Positions 23,812 to 29,583 of a DNA stretch of 29,583 nt are shown one piece after another. The stretch's first letter is position 1; the number at the start of each line of letters is the position of its first letter. The notes under the pieces are model-generated. The model made no database searches. It was not told where the DNA came from and saw only the letters and a list, made by a program, of their open reading frames with translations. The position numbers and the translations under genes are program-made. This DNA comes from JADHTT01 sp964633845 (lineage in GTDB: Bacteria > Campylobacterota > Campylobacteria > Campylobacterales > Arcobacteraceae): positions 1-29,583 of the forward strand of contig CAZWLA010000014.1 of the NCBI GenBank assembly GCA_964633845.1. Direction: 5' to 3'.

Positions 23812-24763
23812 GTTTATCCTTCTTTTTTATTATAATTTTTGTAGCAATATTGTAGTAATCTGTACTAAGTATTAGCCTAGTCCTAGATCTCTTTAGTTTC
23901 ACATTTAATTTATGTGATATGATACCATCTTTTACTTTTAAATCTACCCAACCTTCACCAGTTATATATAGTTTTATATTCTTAATATCTGATGATATTT
24001 TAGCATGTATATTTTTTAATATACCATCTTTGGGAAAGCTAATTGGCTCTAGCCATTTGACATCAAGTGTTTTATATCTAAACTTTTGTTTTATATCTAC
24101 ATCACCTACTAAAGCAACCCTATTTACACTATGGATATTTGTATTTTGATTTAGTGATCCACTATTTTGATTTAGTATCATATCAAAATCAAATTTTTTG
24201 ATTTCATTTTCTACTGCTTGATTAAATTCACCATATGGATATGCATAATACTTTGGCTTAAAGCCCATATTTTCTTTAAAAGTATTCAATGATTTTTTAG
24301 TGTCATTATATACCTCTTCATTTGTTAGGTATGTAAGGTGAGGATGTGTATGTGAATGCAAGGCAATCTCTCCATATTGACTGGCATTTTTAAGCATATC
24401 CCATGTCATAAAATCACCATATTTATTGTTTGTAGCTTTTGTATATACAAATAGCGTAAATGGATAATTAAATTTTTTAAATATTTCAAGAGCATTTTCA
24501 TAAAAACTTTTGTATGCATCATCAATTGTTAATGCTACCCAGTTATTAGGTATAGGTTCTTTATTTTTTAGTTTAGTATAAATTTGATTTAGTGATACAA
24601 CTTTATAATTATTATTTTTAAAGTATTCAAATTGTTCTATGAGTTGTTTGTTTGTAGTATCTGCACTTTTATATCTTGGATCATCAAACCTATGATATAC
24701 AAATATATGCCCATTTGCATATAAATAAAGTTGCAAGCAGATGAAAAATAATATATATCTCAT
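23801..24763 (-). CDS. Secreted polysaccharide deacetylase (NodB/CE4 fold)
   Basis: 320 residues with a signal peptide (about 1-17). The NodB core shows motif 1 TIDD (Asp81, Asp82), motif 2 HSHTH (His136, His138, His140, giving the H-x3-H metal triad), and a later YAYPYGEFN stretch (motif 3-like, PYG). It would remove N-acetyl groups from a cell-wall or exported glycan in the periplasm. The C-terminal ~95 residues (after HSVNRVALVG) form a separate beta-rich, lysine-rich domain that I do not recognise. It ends with an 11-base overlap into frr and starts 18 bases after secG. A surface polysaccharide enzyme inside a translation/secretion block is unexpected. Confidence 0.88.
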   Translation of the reverse strand: MRYILFFICLQLYLYANGHIFVYHRFDDPRYKSADTTNKQLIEQFEYFKNNNYKVVSLNQIYTKLKNKEPIPNNWVALTIDDAYKSFYENALEIFKKFNYPFTLFVYTKATNNKYGDFMTWDMLKNASQYGEIALHSHTHPHLTYLTNEEVYNDTKKSLNTFKENMGFKPKYYAYPYGEFNQAVENEIKKFDFDMILNQNSGSLNQNTNIHSVNRVALVGDVDIKQKFRYKTLDVKWLEPISFPKDGILKNIHAKISSDIKNIKLYITGEGWVDLKVKDGIISHKLNVKLKRSRTRLILSTDYYNIATKIIIKKKDKHVK

Positions 24764-24781
24764 CTACTTGTCTTTAGTATT

Positions 24782-25108
24782 TTACTTACCTGGTGCTGCT
24801 GGAGCAGGTGAAGATAAAGGAAGTTCAGTACTTTGTGGTATTAAAGTATCTACTTGAACATTGTCTATAGCACTATTTAGATTTTCTTGATTGTAGAAGT
24901 ATCCAAGTGTTAGTGTATTTAAAACAAATAAAGTAGCCACAATAAAAGTAGCTTTTGTTAAAAAGTTTCCTGGGCCTTTAGCTCCAAATAGTGAATCATT
25001 ACTACCGCTATACGCTCCAAGACCAATACTAGAGCTTTTTTGTAATAGGATAAATACTGCTAATATAACAGCTAATACAAATTGTAATATAAATAATGAA
25101 GAAGTCAT
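24782..25108 (-). CDS. secG: Preprotein translocase subunit SecG
   Basis: Small SecYEG subunit, 108 residues. Two transmembrane helices (about 7-22 and 52-71) flank the conserved cytoplasmic loop LLQKSSSIGLGAYSGSNDSLFGAKGPGNFLTKAT, which matches the SecG pattern (LLQ...G..GA..G.....FG..G...FL.K.T). A Pro/Ala/Ser-rich tail of some 30 residues follows, as in other Campylobacterota. AAGGA sits six bases before the ATG. It is the first gene of a nine-gene leftward run and faces the bioC-like gene across a 70-base divergent spacer. Confidence 0.95.
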   Translation of the reverse strand: MTSSLFILQFVLAVILAVFILLQKSSSIGLGAYSGSNDSLFGAKGPGNFLTKATFIVATLFVLNTLTLGYFYNQENLNSAIDNVQVDTLIPQSTELPLSSPAPAAPGK

Positions 25109-25178
25109 TATAATCCTTAATATATAGAAATTTAGTGATTTTATCTAATATTTATTTATATCTAGTTAAAGTGCCACT
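25109..25178. promoter_or_regulatory. Divergent intergenic region between secG and the bioC-like gene
   Basis: 70 AT-rich bases must hold promoters for both directions. TATATT/TATAAA-type -10 candidates occur on both strands but none is clearly better than another. No hairpin or operator-like repeat is obvious. Confidence 0.35.
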
Positions 25179-25871
25179 ATGACTGTAAAGAACCAATTCT
25201 CAAAATATGCAAATGAATACAATAGTTATAATATTATTCAACAGATTGTATCAAAAGCACTAGTTAGAGAAGTTGCTTCAAAACCAAAGCGTATTTTAGA
25301 ACTAGGCTGTGGATCTGGGCAAGTATATAGCCAAATTAATTGGGATTTTAAATATTATAAAGCTACAGATTTCTCAAGTGCTATGTGTGATATTCACCCT
25401 AAAAATAAAAATCTAGATATATTATGTTTTGATTTTGATAGTGATGAATTTTGGGAAAATATTAAATCTGAAAAATATGATTTAGTATTATCTTCATCTG
25501 CTATGCAGTGGTCAAAAGACTTGCCATTATTAGTTTCTAGATTATTAAGTGTATCTAATGAAATAAATGCAGCACTATTTACATCAAATACATTTAAAAC
25601 TATTCAAAATCTTACATCTAAATCATCACCTATTCTAGATGTAGATTTTATAAAAGAGACATTTAATAAATATAGTGATTGCGAATTTGAAGTTATAAAC
25701 TATAACTTAGAATTTGATTCTAAAAAAAAGATGTTTGATTATATTAAAAATTCAGGAGTAAGTGGAGATTCAAATCTTTCATTTAAAGAAGCAAAGTATC
25801 TATATAAAAATTATAATTTAAATTATTTAGAATTTGAAGTTATATTTATTAAAGCTTTTTCTAAATCATAA
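25179..25871 (+). CDS. bioC: BioC-like SAM-dependent methyltransferase
   Basis: 230-residue class I methyltransferase. It opens VKNQFSKYANEYNSYNIIQ, the F-x-x-x-A-x-x-Y start seen in BioC, with SAM motif I LELGCGSG at 40-47. LSSSAMQWSKDL (104-115) matches the BioC signature around the conserved S-x-x-x-Q-W. BioC O-methylates malonyl-ACP to disguise it as a fatty-acid primer for pimelate synthesis. No other bio gene is in the window, and close paralogues (Tam, UbiE) exist, so the symbol is tentative. It is the only plus-strand gene between 18.8 and 29.5 kb. Its last 49 bases overlap the 3' end of the convergent ThiD2-like gene. Confidence 0.72.
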   Translation: MTVKNQFSKYANEYNSYNIIQQIVSKALVREVASKPKRILELGCGSGQVYSQINWDFKYYKATDFSSAMCDIHPKNKNLDILCFDFDSDEFWENIKSEKYDLVLSSSAMQWSKDLPLLVSRLLSVSNEINAALFTSNTFKTIQNLTSKSSPILDVDFIKETFNKYSDCEFEVINYNLEFDSKKKMFDYIKNSGVSGDSNLSFKEAKYLYKNYNLNYLEFEVIFIKAFSKS

Positions 25872-26227
25872 AGCTCATATCTTATATGTTTGAAGTTTTC
25901 ACTTACTTCAGTAGACATAAGCTTTCCAAATTCTTCAAGAACCCTGGAACTCTCTTGAGCCCTTTTAAAATTTGATATTAGTATTGCTTGTAGATCTTCT
26001 CTGGTTTGTTCTGAATTGGTAGAAGCTTTAAGAACATCGTTTTTTATATCACGAGAGTCTAAAAGTCCATTATAGTTTTCAATACGGCTTAGGTGCCTAA
26101 GTTCTTTTAGTTTTATTGAGGTTTGTTTGTCGTTATAAATATATCTAAAGATATCCTCTACGACTCTGATCCCTTCCCTAAGTCTATTTAGGTTGGCATC
26201 TAGTAGTCGTAGATTAGATTTAGTCAT
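25823..26227 (-). CDS. ThiD2-like hydroxymethylpyrimidine-phosphate kinase (stand-alone)
   Basis: A 134-residue all-helical protein with the hallmarks of the ThiD2 domain: LRLLDANLNRLREGIRVVEDIFRY (about 6-29), then a conserved arginine-rich helix (LKELRHL), SRDIKNDV, and NFKRAQESSRVLEEFGKL (about 86-103). ThiD2 domains are usually fused to the front of ThiE and phosphorylate HMP-P to HMP-PP for thiamin synthesis; here there is no ThiE domain. It overlaps the Bax-inhibitor gene by eight bases upstream and the convergent bioC-like gene by 49 bases at the 3' end. The family call rests on motif memory, not a search. Confidence 0.75.
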   Translation of the reverse strand: MTKSNLRLLDANLNRLREGIRVVEDIFRYIYNDKQTSIKLKELRHLSRIENYNGLLDSRDIKNDVLKASTNSEQTREDLQAILISNFKRAQESSRVLEEFGKLMSTEVSENFKHIRYELYDLEKALINITSNSK

Positions 26228-26942
26228 CGTTGCTATTAAATGCAGCTAAGATTTGTAATAGTGATATAAATAGATTTAAGAAATCTATATATAAAGCAAT
26301 AGCAGCTTCAATTGGAGTAGAGAAGCCACCTTTGATAATTTGCTGAGTATCATATAAAATAAATGCAGAAAATAATAATGCTCCAACCATAGCAATACCT
26401 AATTGCATTATTGGTGAACCAATAAATATATTAGAAATTGATCCTACAATTAAGATGATTAGTGCAATCATTAACATTTTTCCCATACCACTAAAGTCTC
26501 TTTTAGTAGTAAGTGCAAACATTGAAATCCCACCAAATGCTACAGAAGTCATTAGGAATGCTTGAGCAACAATAGCAGCTCCACCTGGCATCATAAATAC
26601 AGCACTTAAAAGCGGAGTAATTGTAAGACCAGAAATAAATGTAAATCCAAATAATACTGCAAGGTTAATACCTGGCTTTTCTTTTACGGCATATAAAGAA
26701 AATAGTAATACAAATTCAAGAATTACTAATCCCCAGTACCAGCTAGATATAGTTGAAGCCATATCTAGTCCAATATATGCTCCCGCTGTTGCAGCTAAAA
26801 GTGAACCAGCAAATAGCTGATATGTAGACCTAAGAAATGCCATCATAGATGCACGGCTTTGGTGTCCTGTCTGCTCTTGTGAATACTCACTTGATCTTGA
26901 AGACGAAGTAGTATTATTAGTTATATAGTCTCTATTATACAT
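26220..26942 (-). CDS. Bax inhibitor-1 / YccA family membrane protein
   Basis: 240 residues. A polar Ser/Thr-rich N-terminus (1-33) precedes seven hydrophobic helices. The arrangement AFLRSTYQLFAGSLLAATAGAYIGL, then FTFISGLTITPLLS (about 100-113), LTTKRDFSGMGKML and the closing FILYDTQQIIKGG (about 195-207) is the bacterial BI-1 pattern; the aspartates near the last helices correspond to the pH-sensing pair in BsYetJ-type calcium leak channels. Related E. coli YccA interacts with FtsH. AAGGA precedes the ATG. It follows infC after 66 bases. Confidence 0.93.
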   Translation of the reverse strand: MYNRDYITNNTTSSSRSSEYSQEQTGHQSRASMMAFLRSTYQLFAGSLLAATAGAYIGLDMASTISSWYWGLVILEFVLLFSLYAVKEKPGINLAVLFGFTFISGLTITPLLSAVFMMPGGAAIVAQAFLMTSVAFGGISMFALTTKRDFSGMGKMLMIALIILIVGSISNIFIGSPIMQLGIAMVGALLFSAFILYDTQQIIKGGFSTPIEAAIALYIDFLNLFISLLQILAAFNSNDD

Positions 26943-27008
26943 ATATCTATCCTTAATTTTTTTATTTTACTGACTTTTTTTAATTATCAACTAAATTATT
27001 GAACTTAA

Positions 27009-27560
27009 TTATTTTTTTTCAGATTTCTTTGGAAGTACTAGCATATTTACAAATCTACCTTCAAGTTTTGGTTCATTGTCCTTTACACCAATATCTTCAA
27101 CCATAGGCCAAACTTTATTTAGTACATCTTTGCCAGCTTGAGGATTTGCCATCTCTCTACCTCTTAAAAATACTCTAAATTTTACATGATTACCTTGTTC
27201 AAGAAATTTTCTAGATCTTTCAACTTTATAGTTTATATCATTTTGTGCAATCTTAACAGAAAGTTTAGTCTCTTTAATTACTACTTTTTGTTGATTTTTT
27301 TTAGCTTCTTTTTTCTTCTTCTCTTGTTGGTATTTAAATTTACCATAATCCATAATCTTGGCAACTGGAGGCTCAGCGTTTGGAGAGATTAGAACAAGGT
27401 CTAATCCTAAGTCATCAGCAGTACTTTGAGCTTCACTAGTTGGGATAATACCGTATGCTGTACCATCGTCTCCCAGACATCTTACTTCTCTTGCACGAAT
27501 TGCTTCGTTCATTATTGCTTCGTCTTTTTTCTTTCTACCGTTTTGTTTTTGATCTCTCAA
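27009..27560 (-). CDS. infC: Translation initiation factor IF-3 (TTG start)
   Basis: IF3 keeps subunits apart and proof-reads start codons and initiator tRNA. 183 residues: N-domain with NEAIRAREVRCLGDDGTAYGI (about 18-38), VAKIMDYGKFKYQQEKKKKE at the linker (about 67-86) and C-domain with KVERSRKFLEQGNHVKFRVFLRGREM. The start is TTG at 27560-27558, overlapping the thrS stop (TTGA, four bases), with AAGG seven bases upstream inside thrS. The unusual start recalls the AUU of E. coli infC, which lets IF3 regulate itself. rpmI and rplT, which often follow infC, are absent here; a BI-1 gene comes next. Confidence 0.96.
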   Translation of the reverse strand: MRDQKQNGRKKKDEAIMNEAIRAREVRCLGDDGTAYGIIPTSEAQSTADDLGLDLVLISPNAEPPVAKIMDYGKFKYQQEKKKKEAKKNQQKVVIKETKLSVKIAQNDINYKVERSRKFLEQGNHVKFRVFLRGREMANPQAGKDVLNKVWPMVEDIGVKDNEPKLEGRFVNMLVLPKKSEKK

Positions 27561-29368
27561 ATTGATGCCTTTTCTTGTGTTGTTTTAATCATATTAATAA
27601 ATTCATCTTTACTAATATTGCTTTGTTCTCTTGATCTTCTATCTCTAAGTGCTACCATGTTGTTAGCTACTTCATTGTCACCTACAACTATTATCATAGG
27701 TACTCTTTGCTTTTCTGCTACTCTAATTCGTTTATTTAAAGATTCATTTTTATTAGAAACCTCAGTATCTATCTCAATAGCTTGTAGCTCTTTTTGTAGC
27801 TGTTTAGCATAATCTAGGTGTGTATTGGCAATTGGTACAATAATTACACCAGTAGGTGCTACACTTAGTGGAAACTCTCCTGCATAATGTTCAGTCAAGA
27901 TACCAATAAATCTTTCAAAAGATCCAAGTATTGCTCTATGAATCATAACTGGTTTTTCTTTTGTATCATCAGCTGTAGTATAATTGATGTCAAATCTTTC
28001 AGGTAGGTTCATATCTACTTGGATAGTTCCACATTGCCATTTTCTACCAATAGCATCTAAAATTTTTATATCAATCTTTGGACCATAAAATGCACCACCA
28101 CCTTCATCAATACCATAAGAGTAACCATTTTCATCTAATGCATCCATGATACCTTTTGTAGTAGTTTCCCAAAAAGCATCATCACCAATAGCCTTTTTAG
28201 GTTTTGTAGATACTTCCATCTCATATTCAAATCCAAAGTGAGACATCAATGATTCAACAAATTCAAGTACTTCAATAATTACATCTTTTGTTTGCTCTTT
28301 TGTACAGAATATATGTGCATCATCTTGAGTAAATTCTCTAACTCTAAATAGTCCATGCATAACACCTGACAGTTCATGTCTATGTACGACACCATATTCA
28401 AAGAATTTCATAGGTAAATCTCTATATGATACTTGGTCATTTCTAAATATTTCAATATGCCCTACACAGTTCATAGGCTTTAATCCATACTCTTGTCCAT
28501 CAACTTCAGTGAAGTACATATTTTCTTTGTAGTTTGCATAGTGTCCAGATTTTACCCAAGCTTCGGCTTTAAGAATTTCTGGAGCACGTACTGGCTGGTA
28601 TCCTCTTACTCTATGTGCCTTATAAAGAAGTTGTTCTAATTTACCTCTTAATCTTGCACCTGCAGGAAGCCATAGTGGCAAACCTGCACCTATATTATCG
28701 CTAAATGTAAATAGCTTTAGTTCATTTCCTAGCTTTCTATGATCTCTTTTCTTTGCTTCTTCAAGCATAGTTGTGTAGTCTTTAAGCTCTTTCTTGTCGA
28801 AGAAAGATATACCATAAATTCTAGTAATCATCTCATTTTCTTCGTCACCACCTAGATAAGCTCCAGCAACTCTAATTAGTTTAAAGTTTCTTATCATTCT
28901 TGTATTTGGCATGTGTGGACCACGACAAAGATCTTCAAAATCACCTTGCTTGTACATAGTAAGCTTCTCATCAGTAATGTTTTCTAATACTGCTTGTTTA
29001 AGTTCATCATCATTAAATTTTGATTGGATCTGCTCTCTTGAGGCAGTATACTTTTCTATAGGATATTTTGATGATGCAATCTCTTTCATTTTCTTTTCAA
29101 TGGTTTTTAAATCATCATCATTGATTGGAGTGTCTACTTTAAAGTCATAGTAGAATCCCTCTTTCACTACAGGCCCTACGAAAAATTTTGCTTCTGGGTA
29201 AAGCTCTTCGATAGCTTGAGCCATCATATGCGCTGTAGAATGTCTTAAAATTTCTAAAGAATGATCACTACCATCTGCTTTGATTGGCTCACCACCTTCT
29301 ATACTTAGCTCTTGAACTGTTTGAAGATCATAGATTTGACCATCTTTCAATATACCTATTTGTTCCAA
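27557..29368 (-). CDS. thrS: Threonyl-tRNA synthetase (TTG start)
   Basis: Charges tRNA-Thr. 603 residues, shorter than E. coli ThrRS (642) through a reduced N-terminal TGS-like region. The editing domain shows STAHMMAQAIEELYPEAK (about 39-56, H-x-x-x-H-type site) and FYYDF. In the class II core, motif 2 is around LFRVREFTQDDAHIF; zinc ligands are the cysteine of KPMNCVGH and histidines of DDAHIF and VMIHRA. GGGAFYGPKIDIKI and the anticodon domain follow. The start TTG at 29368-29366 lies five bases after AAGGG. The gene overlaps infC by four bases. Confidence 0.96.
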   Translation of the reverse strand: MEQIGILKDGQIYDLQTVQELSIEGGEPIKADGSDHSLEILRHSTAHMMAQAIEELYPEAKFFVGPVVKEGFYYDFKVDTPINDDDLKTIEKKMKEIASSKYPIEKYTASREQIQSKFNDDELKQAVLENITDEKLTMYKQGDFEDLCRGPHMPNTRMIRNFKLIRVAGAYLGGDEENEMITRIYGISFFDKKELKDYTTMLEEAKKRDHRKLGNELKLFTFSDNIGAGLPLWLPAGARLRGKLEQLLYKAHRVRGYQPVRAPEILKAEAWVKSGHYANYKENMYFTEVDGQEYGLKPMNCVGHIEIFRNDQVSYRDLPMKFFEYGVVHRHELSGVMHGLFRVREFTQDDAHIFCTKEQTKDVIIEVLEFVESLMSHFGFEYEMEVSTKPKKAIGDDAFWETTTKGIMDALDENGYSYGIDEGGGAFYGPKIDIKILDAIGRKWQCGTIQVDMNLPERFDINYTTADDTKEKPVMIHRAILGSFERFIGILTEHYAGEFPLSVAPTGVIIVPIANTHLDYAKQLQKELQAIEIDTEVSNKNESLNKRIRVAEKQRVPMIIVVGDNEVANNMVALRDRRSREQSNISKDEFINMIKTTQEKASI

Positions 29369-29409
29369 TGAAACCCTTTTTAAATTAAATTAATTTTTAT
29401 TTAACCACG

Positions 29410-29415
29410 ATTATA
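29410..29415 (-). promoter_or_regulatory. Candidate -10 element for thrS-infC
   Basis: TATAAT on the minus strand, about 42 bases before the thrS start, with only a weak -35-like TTCAAA about 16 bases upstream. It lies inside the left arm of a 12-bp inverted repeat, which could make it subject to control. Confidence 0.5.
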
Positions 29416-29471
29416 CCTTATAATCTCTTAATTTGAATAAAATAAAAATACTTCATATATATAAGGTATAA
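29411..29471. repeat. 12-bp perfect inverted repeat upstream of thrS
   Basis: TTATACCTTATA at 29411-29422 and TATAAGGTATAA at 29460-29471 are exact reverse complements with a 37-base spacer. Each arm, read outward, contains a TATAAT/TATAAA-like -10. The pair may be two divergent promoters built on the same sequence, or an operator pair, or the stem of a long-loop hairpin. Confidence 0.55.
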
Positions 29472-29536
29472 AAATTGGCAAAATATCACCAAAACACACA
29501 ATATTATAAATTTCAGCTATATTTCAGATAAAACCC

Positions 29537-29565
29537 TTGACATTTAAAATAAAACCCACTATAAT
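29537..29565 (+). promoter_or_regulatory. Consensus sigma-70 promoter pointing out of the right edge
   Basis: TTGACA at 29537-29542 and TATAAT at 29560-29565 with exactly 17 bases between: full consensus at both boxes and ideal spacing. Transcription would start near 29572 and leave the window. Such a promoter is rare in Campylobacterota, where -35 boxes are poorly conserved, and usually drives rRNA, tRNA or another highly expressed gene. Confidence 0.75.
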
Positions 29566-29583
29566 TCCATCCACAAAACAAGC

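Noticed and set aside
26943..27008. Imperfect palindrome (TAATTATCAA ... TTGA-TAATTA) after infC as terminator
   Set aside because: It contains a three-base bulge and only A-T pairs apart from two; not convincing.
29361..29376. TGTTCCAATGAAACCC at the thrS start resembling parS
   Set aside because: The spacing between half-sites is one base short and the centre is wrong; it is explained by the thrS start and ribosome-binding site.
29423..29461. 12-codon frame on the minus strand upstream of thrS as a leader (attenuator) peptide
   Set aside because: No threonine codons, no Shine-Dalgarno, and no terminator-like hairpin follows.

Overview
The window is AT-rich chromosomal DNA from a member of the Campylobacterota (formerly Epsilonproteobacteria). 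The assignment rests on gene order (ksgA, a long RNase J with a lysine-rich N-terminal extension, and a KpsF/KdsD isomerase in a row), on an rlmN-encoded protein that begins as Campylobacterota RlmN proteins do, on CtsX/E/F-like secretion genes, and on the general style of the proteins. I cannot name the genus from sequence alone; a free-living Sulfurimonas-, Sulfurovum- or Arcobacter-like organism is plausible. The region is mostly core genome. I see no rRNA, tRNA, insertion sequence, prophage or CRISPR array, and no gene-free stretch longer than 300 bases.

Layout. (1) 1-3312, minus strand: hisF, a SAM methyltransferase, a nucleosidase/phosphorylase-family protein, rlmN, a newly recognised 29-residue membrane peptide gene and the 5' end of gltX (it runs off the left edge). 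(2) 3390-18807, plus strand: a long co-directional block with ksgA, rnj, kdsD, an RsuA/RluB pseudouridine synthase, rarA, mnmG, an unknown conserved protein and era. It continues with a three-gene type II secretion/competence-like module (bitopic protein, GspE, GspF), then folE and a two-gene zinc module (histidine-rich outer-membrane protein plus ZnuA). (3) 25108-18846, minus strand: secG, a polysaccharide deacetylase, frr, pyrE, an RDD membrane protein, an MFS permease, a HlyD-like adaptor, a second MFS permease and a 79-residue protein. (4) 25179-25871, plus strand: a BioC-like methyltransferase overlapping convergently with the next unit. (5) 29368-25823, minus strand: thrS, infC, a Bax-inhibitor-1 protein and a stand-alone ThiD2-like kinase. 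The right edge carries a consensus sigma-70 promoter pointing out of the window.

Main points of interest. Three near-perfect parS-like 16-mers (162, 1360, 6713) lie within 6.6 kb, two of them inside coding sequence. The rlmN gene has no ATG/GTG/TTG at its conserved N-terminus and appears to start at ATT behind a good Shine-Dalgarno. The zinc module has a pair of near-identical 15-bp operator-like elements exactly 50 bp apart, bracketing a -10 element. A hidden 29-codon membrane peptide gene sits between rlmN and gltX. Several housekeeping genes use non-ATG starts (hisF, rarA, infC, thrS: TTG; mnmG: GTG), which links to the presence of infC because IF3 polices start codons.
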